NCBI GenBank assembly: GCA_963971225.1
Contig: OZ020268.1
Coordinates: 53,246,404-53,310,403, forward strand
Origin: Melieria omissa
Taxonomy: Eukaryota > Arthropoda > Insecta > Diptera > Ulidiidae
Length of the DNA: 64,000 nt
Direction: 5' to 3'
The number at the start of each line of letters is the position of its first letter. Within the stretch, counting starts at the first letter, position 1. Below the pieces are notes generated by a model. The model saw only the letters and a program-made list of their open reading frames with translations. It did not search any database and was not told the origin of the DNA. This document shows, piece by piece, positions 44,226 through 56,715 of this stretch. The position numbers were made by a program, and so were the translations under genes.

Positions 44226-45639
44226 TAAAGTCCCATTAAAATATTCAAAGAATTTAAAAAAGATTTTAAAAATCGTTTAACATGCCAACCAATACCAACC
44301 ACTCAGTTTACATAAATTTTGTTGGTGTTGCTTTCACCGCTTCCACACAGACCTTCTGTCTGTTCTACTGCTTATAAATCATTTCAAACTATTCAGACTT
44401 ATTTTTAGACCAGTCTCCTTCATACAAATCGACACCACAACAGTTTCAGTTTCCCATAACAGTTTTCATTGGAAGCCTGCCAAACATTATACTTTCCACT
44501 ACCCTGATGGGCTCTTTGCTCTTCCTGCATCTCTAATAAATTAAAAAATAACATAAAATTCTAGCAACTCTACCTTCACCAGCAATTGACGCCAACGCAA
44601 CTTCAAACTTTCCACATAAACACATAAATCCTGCAAAACTCACCGCTGGCCACGATGTCTGCCTGTTGTCGGTGTTTGTTGAGCTCAACGCTTTAGCTGG
44701 TTTTGTTGTGGCTGGTGAAATTGGTGGTGCAACAACAGCAATGCATACAACAAAAACTGCCATGCTTGAGAACTTTCCACCAACTTTGGTGCGAATATCA
44801 AAAGCTGTGCTGTGAGAGGAGGAAAACTGCAACAGCACACTGCGAGAGTAGAATGTGGCAGGGAAGATTTGAAGGGCGAAAATAGTTGACGGCAGCAACG
44901 ATCGCGGCGCTAAATGCAAATGATGAATTGTTGCTGCTGTTTTGGCGCCTTCGCCAGGCCAAAGGTGAATTATTGCAGTGTCGATATCGAAAAACAAAAA
45001 CAACAACATAAACCGACCCGAGCGGCACTTCATCCATTATGCATGAGGAGAGTGAAGTGGAAGCTGTGGCGGCAGCAAATATGAACCAAATAAATATTTC
45101 AAAAATTTGCTACAAAAATTTTTGTTTGGATTTTATGCCGTCGAGAAAAACTATGGCGGCTGGTAATAGATAAATAGTTCATGAAGCAGGTCGGGTTATA
45201 TGGTTGCTGCTGGTTGCAACATAAATTTTGAAAAATTATTTCTACATTTTCCATATGAAATATTGAAATGTGGGCCACAGTTGGAGTGCGAGTTGTGTTG
45301 TGCGTTGCGTTTGAAATAAACTGCAAACAAGGGATATGTTTTGCTCGTTTCTGAATATAAAGTTTTAAATTGATGGGTGAGGAATCATCACAGAAGACTT
45401 CGCATATGGGCTTTGAAAGGTCATAAAATGGCTCCTTTCATACAGTGATGTCTGAAAGAGTAGCAATGCAGAGTAGAGAAGACACGGAAGTCATAAAAGA
45501 AAGATTTTCCATACCTTTGTCTGGTCAGCCAACTCTGCACCCTCTGATGAAGGTCTGTTTAGATCTGATTATACGCGCAGTCAAAGTCGACTTATCTGAG
45601 CTGTTGAGTTCTATTAAAGAGGCAAACTGATTCCTGGTT
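44226..45639. other. Intergenic, no gene recognised
   Basis: The longest ORF (166 codons, minus strand 44533-45033) lacks any recognisable motif and has irregular composition. Nothing else is supported. Confidence 0.45.
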
Positions 45640-46420
45640 TCATATGCCAACGAAAGATGGAAATATAACCTTCAAGATCCATCGAAAGAACAAATTGGTT
45701 TATGAATTTCATTGCAACAATTTGTCATGTTGAAAGATGGGTTATCACTGATAAGATCAATGAAAAAGACAAGTTGAAATATGATTTCCGTTTTAACCCT
45801 CCGATGCCCAACAAGGTCCATAGGGACCTATGGCGTTTTTAAAGCAATTATTTTGTATTGCATACGTTTTTGCCTATCTGTCTGTGGTAAAAAATACACA
45901 TATGTTTACTAAAAAATATACACGAAGCTTAGCTTTTTGCTTTCCAAACACATCTAGATACAGTATGTAACACTTAATTATACAGGTCTTTCTTGGGCGT
46001 TGGCCGTTTAAAAATTTGTCGGTTATCGGAGTGTTAACAATGCATTATGTTGGCAAATCACTCTTAAGTTTTATCAAAAGGACATCAAAGGTTTATGGTT
46101 TTCGCTGAAATATTTTATCATTTATTTGTCTTGAGACAAAATATTTTTGCTGAGTTCCATGAAAAGCCAAATTGGTTTATGGTTTCATGGTTAAGTTCCA
46201 TCAAAAGAACAAATAAGTATATGATTTTTGTTTAAAAAACTCACCATACCCAAAGGTGGCAAATCACTGTTTAGATCCAGCAAAAAGACAAATTGATTTA
46301 TGATTTTCATTCCCACAATATGTCATGTCGACATATGGCAGAGCAGTCTGAAGTTTCATCAAAAGGACGAATTCGTTTGAGGTTGCCATTTAGAAAATGT
46401 ATCATGTTTTAAGTTTGGAT
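45640..46420. repeat. Degenerate minisatellite, about 77-bp unit
   Basis: Units recur with ATCCATCAAAAGAACAAATT and TTTATGATTTTCATT phrases near 45677, 45754, 46069, 46195, 46276 and 46352. Subtracting the MITE at 45797-46033 restores a 74-bp spacing between its flanking units. Confidence 0.6.
45797..46033. mobile_element. piggyBac-like MITE (TTAA target)
   Basis: 237 bp flanked by TTAA, with imperfect inverted ends CCCTCCGATGCCCAACAA and CACTCCGATAACCGACAA. Contains a palindrome CCATAGGGACCTATGG. TTAA targeting fits piggyBac-type transposition. No coding capacity. Confidence 0.75.
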
Positions 46421-48573
46421 ATCCAATACTAAAGTTTATCGACATCTGTCTGAAAACCCCTCATTGGAAGCACAAACTTCAAACTTTTTTAAACTTTTTT
46501 GAATGTAACAAGTTTGGTGGTTCTTAAGTCATGGCATTTGATGTACAGTCTATCGAATTTTCATTTTTATGGCTAAAACGACCTTTTATGACTCTGAACC
46601 CATTCCTAAGTTGAGTTCGCAAATATGTGGCAGCAGACCTTTTCACACGCAGACCTTTTCACACTCCTTACGCAATCTAAGCTAACTTAATTCAACTATT
46701 GTCCTGAAGTTTAGTCTCACTCAAATCAATTTTGTTGGATACGAAAATTTGGTTTCATGTTGTTTAACTTCATTTTTGTTTTATTGTGAAATTTTAGTAT
46801 TTAATTTTTTTTACTATTTACTATTTTATTATTTAATTTTATCAGTTCTCAGAGCTTTACAATTATCATTAGAATGTTCAATAAAGAAAGTATTTTTTAT
46901 AATATTTTTGATTCCTTTAACTGAATTGTTGTTTTTTTTACAATTTTTATAATTTTGTTATAATTTTTCATATCTCCACAACTTTCACTACAATGTTTCA
47001 GTGTAAAATCTCTCTGAAAATTGTTTTTTCTATTATTGCCAAATGATTTTCATGCACACCACAAAATGTTTCTGTGATGCCACACTTTTGCCATTGTCAA
47101 ATGTCACTTTTGGGCAGCGCGTTGCCACATGGTGCGCTGTCAACGACTTAATTCAAATGCAAAACGGTTCATTCATTCAACATTTCACAAATTTCGTTTT
47201 AATATTTGACTGCAATGTGATTACTCACAAATTTGGCAGCGCTGACAGTGGGTTGTGGGTTTTTGTGGCGGCCAGTTGTTGACCGCAAAAGTGAGGTTAG
47301 CAAATGGAAAATGGCAGTTTTGCGCGACAGCTGCTGGTTGTTGGCTGATTTGGAAATTGTTGTTGTTGTATTTAAGATAATAATGCTTGAAAGCTGCTGT
47401 GGCTAAAGTGAGCCTTTGACATATTCACAACAAATGCAATTCTCCAAATGTTGAACAACTGGCAGCGCTTCAATGTTGCATATGCAATAAAAACTTAAAT
47501 ATTTTGGCTGATAAAAAAAAATAAAAATTTGTACTTGAATCGGCCATTAGCTGCATTACAACAGTCATCAGTTGACTGACTAACAACAAGCAATTTGCCC
47601 CAAGTGGCAACACCAGTGCAATTCGAAAAAAAAAATTTCATTTAATTTAAAATTTGTTTGTGTGGGGTTTTCAGTGGCGCAACTGGCTTTTCCAATTGCC
47701 AATTTGTCACATCAGCAAACACAGGGCAAACCTTGAACTGGCGTATGCAACAACGCTGATACCGCTCAGCTGCAATTGCTGCTCATTGCAGCGCAAAGGT
47801 GCAATGTTGCAATGCGGCATCCAAAAAAAACTGAAGAAAAAAGTCTGAAGTAAAAAAATTGGGGGAAAAATTAACTGTTGACTGTCATAGGCGGCAACTA
47901 GCCGCATTTGGACACGTTGACACTGACAGACAGACAACTGTTGCATAAAGCAGCGAGTGTGTTGTGTGTTGTGCCCTTGTCGACAGCAGCGCCCTTTGCT
48001 TGCAAGTAAAACAAGAAGTGGTTGCAAGCATTTGGAAAACAGTGAAGTATCAAATTTATGAGCGTTTGGCAATTAAAGTCAACAACAAATTAACTGTGAC
48101 TGACAATTGCCGCCTTGTCATTGATGCTGACACGTTTCAATTGCAACGTTCAGAGACATAAACAATTAAGCAATAAACAAAAACAACTTCAGTGGTAACA
48201 GTAGCAAACAAGCTTTGACAATAGCCACTATCAGCTGTCACTCGAAGTGACGAGCAATGAAAATGTTGACGTTACCGTCACTGGTTGTGTGAAGCCAACC
48301 GCCAACAGACCGCTTTTTTTTTGGCGCGGGCAGGCAATTGAGCTGTGTCAGCGTTTTAAGGTCTTAACAGACCACTGAGCACTAATTGTTAATGCTTTTG
48401 TTGTATTTAATTATTGCTTTTGTGTTGCTGTTGTTGCTGCTGTTGTAATTAGCAGTCTTTTGTTGCCTGCACCGGCAACTCTTTGCATACTGCTGGGACT
48501 GAAAACTAAATCATTTAACTACTTGTTTCCGATTTTTTTATCATTAATGATCATAACTACGAGATGACAAGAC
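46421..48573. other. Intergenic, no gene recognised
   Basis: Many GCAACTGG/TTGCCA motifs and TTG repeats; no ORF with recognisable content. Confidence 0.45.
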
Positions 48574-48750
48574 AAAGTTGTCAAAGAATTCGTCTACCTT
48601 GGCAACGCCAAGAAACAGCAATCAATCAGTTGCTATTACAATTTCAGTAGACAATCAACTAGCAGAGGAGCCCTTGGGGAGTTCGAGAGGAAGATGCTTC
48701 GCAAAATCCTTATAACGAAAATCTACAAAATTCCGCCACCGCCACCATTC
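48574..48750 (+). pseudogene. RTE-like non-LTR retrotransposon fragment
   Basis: One frame reads KVVKEFVYLGNA and then GALGEFERKMLRKIL. This resembles the 'VKEFVYLGS' and 'LxxFERKxLRxIxG' segments at the C-terminal side of RTE-type reverse transcriptases. Intervening residues are degenerate. A short, dead remnant. Confidence 0.45.
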
Positions 48751-49685
48751 CGGTGAGCTCACCGTCTTCTGAAATGTTCGGTATGTGTCTTGGTCCAATT
48801 TGTCGAAGACTAGACTCCACAACATAGCCTCAGCTCCCATTTAAATAATCCCATCTAAATCTTGTCGCCAATTTGTGCTTCCGTCCACAAAACTGTGTGT
48901 TCTTCAACAACATTTTAAAATGTTGCACTCTATTGCTGTTTATTTGCAAGATTTGCTATTATACTGTTTGCCCACTTCGTTGCCACTTAACACTGTTGGC
49001 ATCTTTGTGTGGCAGCGTACTTGCTTGCCAACAGCATTTCATGTTTTCGTGCGCAATTTGGTGACGTTTAAGTGTGGCAGTAGCGATTTGAGGCAACACT
49101 TTGTCGCAATGTCTGCAAATGTCTGCGGGTCAAGTAAATAAGTAAATAATTGCACTCAAGTTGAAGTTGACGAAATTAGCAAAAATTAAAAATGAAAAAA
49201 ACGTGAAATACAAAATGCCACAATTTGAGGCTGGAATTTAAATCTATTTGAGGTCATACACATTGAATTCTAATAAATTGTTTGCCATTACTTGTGTAGG
49301 TATAGAAATAGTTTTTTCCTTGTGTATTTATGTATTTTTATTTTGTTTACGTTATTTTTCATAACATGTTTATAGAAATTGTTTTTGTATTGTGTATTTA
49401 TTTATTTATTTTTAAAATGTTCTACATAATTTTCATATTTAAAAATTAGAAATAGCAGCTATAAATAAAAAAAAAATTTGTTTTTTAAATATATAAATAA
49501 TTATCTCTTTGTGTGATTTTATAAAATACTTTTTATTTTAATTATTTTTCTAATATTTAAGGTCAATGAATTTAAACTAAATTTATTTTTATTATTATTT
49601 GTTTTAGTTGTTAATATTTTTTTTTATTTCTAAATATTTTTAGATTTTTAATATATATAAAAAAATTAATAAAATGCTAATTTTA
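48751..49685. other. Intergenic, AT-rich, no gene
   Basis: Becomes strongly AT-rich after 49150. Nothing recognised. Confidence 0.45.
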
Positions 49686-50427
49686 ATGTTTTCGTTTTTT
49701 ATATAAATTTTTATTTTTTTTTTGGAAATATTTGTTTTTTTATTTGTCATGTTTTTGTTTATTTATTGCTGTTTCTACATTTTTATTTTTTTTTTATTGT
49801 CAATATTTGTTCATCTTTTTTGATCGAGAAATACAGTGGGCGACAAAAGTCTACGTACGATGTCCATTTCTGCTATCTGAGAAGTCCAAAAGCAATAAGA
49901 AAAAAAGTAATAACGCAGTTTTGTTTTAAATCTTAAATCTTGTTTTAAATCTAAGATATTAGTAAAATTCTCAAGATTTATTTTTTTTATTAATTTTTTA
50001 TTACATATTATTTTTTATTTATTTACTTATTATTACATTTTTCAAATTAATTTTATTTGTATTTAATTTTGTATTTTTGTATTTATATACATACATATAT
50101 GTATATATTTATATATATTTATTATTATTTATATTTTAAATATTTTTTTTTATATTATTATTTGTAAATATTATTACATATATGTTGTAAATATTGCATT
50201 TTTAATTTTTCAATTTTGTTTTGTTTTGTGATTACAACTGTTTTTCTAACTGCTTTAATTCTCTTTAATTTTTAATGTTTTCGTTTTTTATATAAATGTT
50301 TATTTTTCTTTTGTAAATATTTGTTTTTTTATTTGTCATGTTTTTGTTTATTTATTGGTGTTTCCACATTTATATAGTTTTTTTTATTGTCAATATTTAT
50401 TCATCTTTTTTGATCGAGAAATAGCTC
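49686..50427. repeat. Direct duplication of an AT-rich block of about 155 bp
   Basis: 49686-49833 and 50273-50424 share AATGTTTTCGTTTTTTATAT, TTTATTTGTCATGTTTTTGT and CATCTTTTTTGATCGAGAAA. Different sequence follows each copy: a Tc1-like end after the first, an RTE remnant after the second. Confidence 0.75.
49833..49930 (+). mobile_element. Tc1-like transposon end fragment
   Basis: TACAGTGGGCGACAAAAGTC followed by TACGTACGA resembles the terminal repeat of Tc1-type elements after a TA target. No opposite end or transposase is seen nearby. Confidence 0.45.
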
Positions 50428-50469
50428 ACAGAAAACTTGGCTTGGTGATTGGCAAAACTGGAAAGCAGC

Positions 50470-50870
50470 GTCTGGCGTGCTGTACGACAAGAAAATGCCA
50501 CAACGGTTGAAAGACGAAATATATAAAAAGCATGATCAGACCGGCTATGACGTATGCCTCAGAATGCTGGGCTGCACCGCAGAAATTAGAATAAAAACTG
50601 CATGTTGCGGAAATGCGCATGTTGCGCTGGGCCAGCGGGGTAACGATCCTTGATAAGATACAGAACAACTTTATCCGTCGCAGAGTAGCAAAGTCGCTCC
50701 AATTATGATGATGATATGAGATAAAAAGAGGACCTGGTAGGCCGCCGAAAACCTAGTTGAACACAATCAAGAGTTAGTGAGGAGACAACACAGGACCGTA
50801 CTACTTGGAGATATCGAACGAGGAGAGCCGACCCGAACGAGGACAAGGCTAGGAGAAAGAAGAAGACGAT
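50470..50870 (+). pseudogene. RTE-type reverse transcriptase C-terminal remnant
   Basis: The frame from about 50529 reads SMIRPAMTYASECWAAPQKL, a stop, then KLHVAEMRMLRWASGVTILD and IRRRVAKSL. These are hallmark RTE/BovB-like motifs (RPAxxYGSECW, MRMLRWxxG). Further on TTWRYRTRRADPNEDKARRK corresponds to the family's end (RADPxxxxDKxRRKKK). Frameshifts and stops show it is dead. Confidence 0.75.
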
Positions 50871-50879
50871 TTTTCATCT

Positions 50880-51117
50880 TTTTTTTAATTTTTTATATAT
50901 TTAATGCTTTATATTTATTACTATTAGGTATGTTATTATTTTGTATATTTTTAACATTGTGTTTTTTTTTAATAATTTGTTAATATTTTTCCCTATATTT
51001 TTTACATAATTTTTTAAATCTTATTTCAAGATTATTTAATTTTGAATTTTTATTATTTATATATATATATTTATTTAATTATTATTTTATTCATTCATTC
51101 TTATTTTTATTATTTGT
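50880..51117. other. AT-rich DNA, no gene
   Basis: Poly-T and TA runs only. Confidence 0.5.
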
Positions 51118-51118
51118 A

Positions 51119-52079
51119 AGGGAGAGGGCTGGGATGTGAACCGGGTTTTTTTTTTATCTAACTTTTCACAGAAAAAAGATATCGAAAAATCGAAGATACC
51201 GTTGGAAAGGTAAATATAAAGCGCAAATTTGTTATGAAGACAGATTTCCGTTTTGATTAACAGTTAAATCTCTACGTCCAATTTTCTAAGGACGTGATTT
51301 TTCGCTTTTCCAAAAAAGTGGCTGAGTTGTGAACCATCTGGCAAATCGCAATTAAAGTCGGAAAATACGAAGAAAACACCCATAATTTTAAAATAAGTTG
51401 AGAATTTATTTAATCAAGAAGGCTCAAGAGGTGAAAAAGGTTATAATGACGCCACTTAGGCCAAAAAATCGCAATGAATGCAAGTGCTCAATTTTTGTTT
51501 TTTTTTATCCTAATCGGTGTCGCAATGTTTGCATATGAAATACGAACACGTTCTCGCATTGGCCCACTTCAAGTGAACTCACCGAAAGTGAGTGACATTA
51601 CATAAAATTACTTTATTTTAATAAATCCGGCGATATTTGACCGTCCTAGTATAAATGTAGTACGAAAACCAGGTGGTTCATAACCCAGCCCCCACAGTAG
51701 TTCACAGCCCAACCACGATGCCAATTTGGAAACTTTTAAAATAATGACACTTCCAATCATATTTTAACATAAGCAAACATTGGATCGTAAAATAGAATCA
51801 ATACTCAAAATAAATATGTGTTACACTTACATATTTGGAATAAATTCAGTCACTTGGATAGCACTTTAAAAAAAGCAAAAAAGTTTTCGTAGTCGATTTT
51901 CAAACACGATGTCTGTAGCTGCCACAAGCAATGCGTGTTTACACTTCGGTGTAACCACAAAAGCAGAGTCATATCAAAAGACAAATTTGACAGTTGAATG
52001 ATTGGCGATATGTCAATTAGGGAAAGAAAAACAGTAATGGTTCACAAACCAGCCTGGTTCACAATCCAGCCCTCTCCCT
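51119..52079. mobile_element. TIR element with iterated GGCTG..TTGTGAACC motif (TA target)
   Basis: 961 bp with inverted ends AGGGAGAGGGCTGG flanked by TA. The end sequence GGCTGG(N)2TGTGAACC is repeated inside: 51318-51335, both strands at 51673-51715, and twice at the right end (52037-52070). No ORF. Non-autonomous DNA transposon of unassigned superfamily. Confidence 0.72.
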
Positions 52080-52081
52080 TA

Positions 52082-53813
52082 TATATTTCCAATTCTCCAT
52101 AATTTTGCATATTTTTGTAAACAATTTTACATATTTTTAATGTTTTATACAAGATTTTACAAGATGATTGAATTTTGTATTTTTTAATTTGACTTGACTT
52201 ACAACTCTTCTGATACGCAATAATTTTTTTATGATTTAGTTTATTTTATACGAGTGTTTAGTATTTTTGAAAGTGTTTGATATTTTATTTATGTTTGATA
52301 TAATATTATTTATTTTATTTTTATTCTTCGCTTGCTTTATTTATTATATTTTGTTTGTTAGTAATATTATTATTTTTTAATTTCTTACTTCATTTTTTTA
52401 TCTTATTATTTTTATACATTTCTAATATTTGTTTTAATATCTTTTATATAGTTTTTATAAATTTTGTATATTTTTTAGGCATCTCGATTACATTTTGTAT
52501 TTTTGAAGTTTGTATTTCTTTAATTTCGTATGCAGTTACAAGTATTCAATCAGTTTCATAGTCATTATCGTTGTGACTGTGTGAATGTTTTCAACTTTTA
52601 TTTTATATCTGTTTTTCATTTTTTTTAATGTTTTATATACTTTTTATATTTATAAAACTAATTCATTCATTATTGTTTTATGTATCATGTGATACATGTT
52701 TTAATAGTTTATATATATATTTTTTATGTATATTTTAAATATTTTTATATATTTTTTTGTAAAATTTGTGTACTTATTTTATATGTTCAATGATTTGAAA
52801 ATTTTTTTAAATTTTGCATATCATTTAAATATTTTAACACTCTCCCAGTAACAACCATCGAACTGTTGTCATAATTACTATTTCGGTGACTTACGAATTT
52901 TGTAATTTTTTGCTAAAAATTTTAAGTTGTCAATTCACTCAGCAGTTGTGCCAGGGCTATGAATTGCCATTTTTTGGTGCATTTGCATTGAAACTTTACA
53001 TCACTGACGACACTGAAATTGGCCAATGACTGCACTTATTGTCTGATGTCATCATTTTAGTGGTACTTGCATAAATATTGAAAACATTGCATTGTAAACC
53101 TTTTTAAATCATTGCTTGCACATATGACAAATGTGCAGTAACAAGTAATAACATTTGCCAACAGTAACAACAACAATAAACTCGCAATAAACTGCTACAT
53201 GCAGCTGAGTTGACATTTGCGGTCAATGTTGCCGTAGTGCTTCCATATTTTTGTTGTTGCGCTTCGAACTTCAAACCTTTGCCTTACAAGTGAGGCTGTA
53301 TGTGGCACTGTGACAGCAATGGAAAAATTAATTTGCTGCCATAAGCGACACAAAGTGTGCAACAATTTGCACACTTTGTGGTTTTGCATTGCGGCTGTAA
53401 ACCAACATTTGTGATGTACTTTTGCAGAAAAAGGAAAGCACAAAAGACATAAGGAATATATTAATTTGTTTTTATGAACCCACACACACACACATACATA
53501 TGTAAGTGAGTATATAGGCAAATTTGCCTTTTGTGTGTGTCAGTGGTTTTGGACAAATTTAATCCTTATGTCACTTAATTGATTGAATTTGTTTTGACTC
53601 AGAACCCAAATTATGATTCACTTCGTTTGCCAGTTGAATTCGCTTGAAGCGCAACAACTGACTAATTTTTAGTACTTTTGCCTTCAGCATCAAATTGCTT
53701 TTACTCAAAGCGTTTCTCACTCTACAACCAACTTCAGTTCGGAGTTTCAAACTTTGGCCGAAAAACCTGCCCAAAAAGTGCTTAAAATCCCATTGAGTCA
53801 ATTCGTTGCGCCC
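52082..53813. other. AT-rich then ordinary intergenic DNA, no gene
   Basis: 52082-52850 is more than three-quarters AT by eye. Only short unrecognised ORFs follow. Confidence 0.45.
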
Positions 53814-53817
53814 TTAA

Positions 53818-54547
53818 GGCAGGTTCTCACCTTGTGGAAAAAAAAAACAACAATTTTTTTTTTTGGCTTATCGTGTAGATATATGTTTCAAAAAATGTGC
53901 TCCAGAAATTTCAGATCAAAATCTGAAAAATTACAAAAGTTACAGGCCGTTACATAGAGCAGTGTAGAGCACCGGCCAAGCGCGCTTTAAATTTTAAACG
54001 CGTTTTTCTCAGAACCACATTTTCGGACCTTACGGAAGTGATTGAAGGCGCTGGAATGAACCAATCGTCACCAAATTTTTTCCAAATGTTCCTTAGGGTT
54101 TTTTCTAATAAATGAACCACCGATCAGCCAAAAATATTGAAAATTCTTTATTTAAAAAAATAATAAGTGAACAAAAAAATGCGAAAATCTTAATTTTTTT
54201 TTTCAAAACCTCATAACTTTTGTAATTTTGATTTTTTTTTCATGATCTTGGTTCATTCAATAGATAATACGGTACACATTAAGAATGTGTTCGATTTTTG
54301 TGTTTCCGATCACGGGTTTTGACGGAATCACTTCCGGTAGCGGGACACCTCCTCGCCGACATGCCGCCACTGATGGACGCCCCCTCCCCCCCTTTTTTTG
54401 ATTCATTCAATTTGAAAAATTGTATTCTGTAAATAAATGTGTGTTCATATCCAGAAACAATTTTCAGCGTTGTATCTTTAACCGTTTTCTCAAAAAAAAT
54501 TCCTAAAAAAAGTGCACTTTTTCGGATCCACAAGGTGAGAACCTGCC
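53818..54547. mobile_element. TTAA-flanked TIR element (730 bp)
   Basis: Perfect inverted ends of 21 bp starting GGCAGGTTCTCACCTTGTGG, flanked by TTAA at 53814-53817 and 54548-54551. No transposase. The target fits piggyBac-like elements, but the end does not begin with CCC, so the family is uncertain. Confidence 0.8.
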
Positions 54548-54551
54548 TTAA

Positions 54552-54997
54552 GCGTCACTTCAGTTATTTTTAATGCGAAAAGTTTTTGCAAAAACAAATA
54601 CAACAAAAGCACAAACAAGCAATGCTCTACAAAACCACTCAGCGTTCGTGTATCAAATTAACCTTTGCACAAATTAAAATAGTTACAACAACAACAATCA
54701 CCATTTCGAAAATTTGCCATATCAAATTATTGTGTAAAAAGTGAAAACACTAAACAATAACAACAACAACAAGAGAATTGACTTCTGAGTTACGTTCAAT
54801 GTTTCGTGTTAAAACCGCAGCAAATTGAAACAAACCGCAGCTGATGTGTTGCTCACTGAACTAAAAAGAACTAAGTGAAACTAAAAGAGGAAAAGTTTGA
54901 TTTTTTAATAAAAGTAGGTCAGGAAAAATACAAGTGAAATGTTGATTAAACAAAATTTATTTGGTATAAGAACAAAATAGATTTGGAAAATTGTTTA
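54552..54997. other. Intergenic, no gene
   Basis: ACAACAACAA runs near 54690 and 54765; nothing else. Confidence 0.45.
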
Positions 54998-55001
54998 TTA
55001 A

Positions 55002-55216
55002 CCCTGCTGTTAGGTTAGAAAAGGGACCATTTGTTTCATACTGCAATTTTTGTACAAAACAACAATTTATTCAAATTTTTTGTATTTATTCTGGTTCATT
55101 CATTCTTTACTCAACATAACTGATGTAAAAAATAGTTAATAGTTAAATAGTTAGGCAAAAATTACAAAGGAAACAAGCCAAAGATTGGACCAAATGGGCT
55201 TAACCTAACAGCAGGG
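55002..55216. mobile_element. piggyBac-like MITE with 16-bp ends
   Basis: 215 bp, inverted ends CCCTGCTGTTAGGTTA, flanked by TTAA (54998-55001 and 55217-55220). Starts with CCC as piggyBac elements do. No ORF. Confidence 0.85.
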
Positions 55217-55220
55217 TTAA

Positions 55221-56550
55221 AGTAAAGCAACCTACACTTTCAGAAGCTTAACACGCTCAAATTTGACTATTGAGTAAGAAAACTAACAGAAAACATTTGC
55301 AGACAGTAAAAAGTTGCGCGCTCGAAACTTCCGATCGTTCATTGGCAAACGAAAAAAATCGAAAATCGAGTTCATTACTTAATCGTTGCTGCAATGGATT
55401 CAATGAACTGTTACTGCGCGCACGCACACTGACACAAGTGGTAAACAAACATACATACACACATACGAACGTATAGGCGCCGATAAGCTGGCGCGCCTGA
55501 AAGCATGCAAGATATGCATTGGACTCGCGTGTTCGCTGTATGCTGCGTGCTGGACACTGTTGCAGCTGAATGAGGCGATTAAAATTTAATATTGCCAAAT
55601 TAACACAGATGCACAATGGGACAGACAGACATAACTACGCAACAATTGCAGTGAATGTGTGCAGAGCGAATGAAATGTTGAGGCAGGTGAGCTGTGGTGG
55701 TTGAGAGGAGGAGACATTTGCATATAACAGCAAAAGGGAAGTGGCAAGTGGCGAACGTATTTCGTTCTTCATACACACAGACACATTTACATGCATACAA
55801 TTACATTCACTTATGTATGAAAGTAGGAAAATTGCAGTGAAAAAATATAAAAGCGGTTAACGTGGCTCGAAAGTTCGCATTCAATTGGCGCGTCGCGTCA
55901 TAATGACCAAAAACTCCACTTTTGAACAAATGCAGATTTCCATGCATTCAGCGGGCTGTAATTTTATGCGTTTGCTGTAAAGTTCACATACTCACACACA
56001 CACAAACTCATCTATATGCGCTTGCTGGCATAAAACGAAGTAAGTCGCATGCAAGTGAAATTGTTGGAAAATTGTGTGAGCGCACACTTTTTGTCTGCTC
56101 TTCACTTCACTTTGGTGTGGATTTTTCTTTGTGTTTTTATGCCTTGCTTTGTGTGCCAAATTGGCCAAAAACTCAGCGCCCAGTGGACAATAGTGGCCAA
56201 GCGGCGCAGACGTTGAGTATGAATGGTCGCGTAGTGAATGCAGGAAGGCAGCCAAAGTGCACTCAGTCGTGTGTGAGCGTTCAAATTAAACATAAATTGG
56301 TACAATTTACGCAAGTCGCATTTTTTGGCATTCAATTTGTTTTATGACTTGAAAAAAATATGAAAAGTTGATTTTTTTCGCTAAGTTTGGCGCATGAAAA
56401 GCATGAAAGATTTTAAAAATATCAAAAAGAGGTCAATGCTTTAGGTGACCTTTTGTCTGCCAATCACATTTGATTGATAGCCAATTTTTAGGAGAGATTC
56501 TTTTCACTAATACTGCTGCTAAATATTACAACAAAACATTAGAACCAATA
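55221..56550. other. Intergenic, no gene recognised
   Basis: ORFs up to 141 codons occur on both strands without recognisable domains. CACACA patches near 55450 and 55990. Confidence 0.4.
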
Positions 56551-56552
56551 AA

Positions 56553-56715
56553 ACAAACTCCCATTACTTTGACTAACCTTAAAATGCCTAATCCATAGCA
56601 TACTTTTAGGCACACAGCTAAAAGCACAACGTCAATAGTTAATGACAAAACAAAATCCCATTACTTCGGTTGACCTTAAAACGCCTAATCCATAGTATAC
56701 TTTTAGGAGCGAAGC
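56553..56715. repeat. Short tandem duplication, about 95-bp unit
   Basis: Two copies with CCCATTACTT..G..T..ACCTTAAAA and GCCTAATCCATAG.ATACTT (56560-56615 and 56655-56710). Confidence 0.65.
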
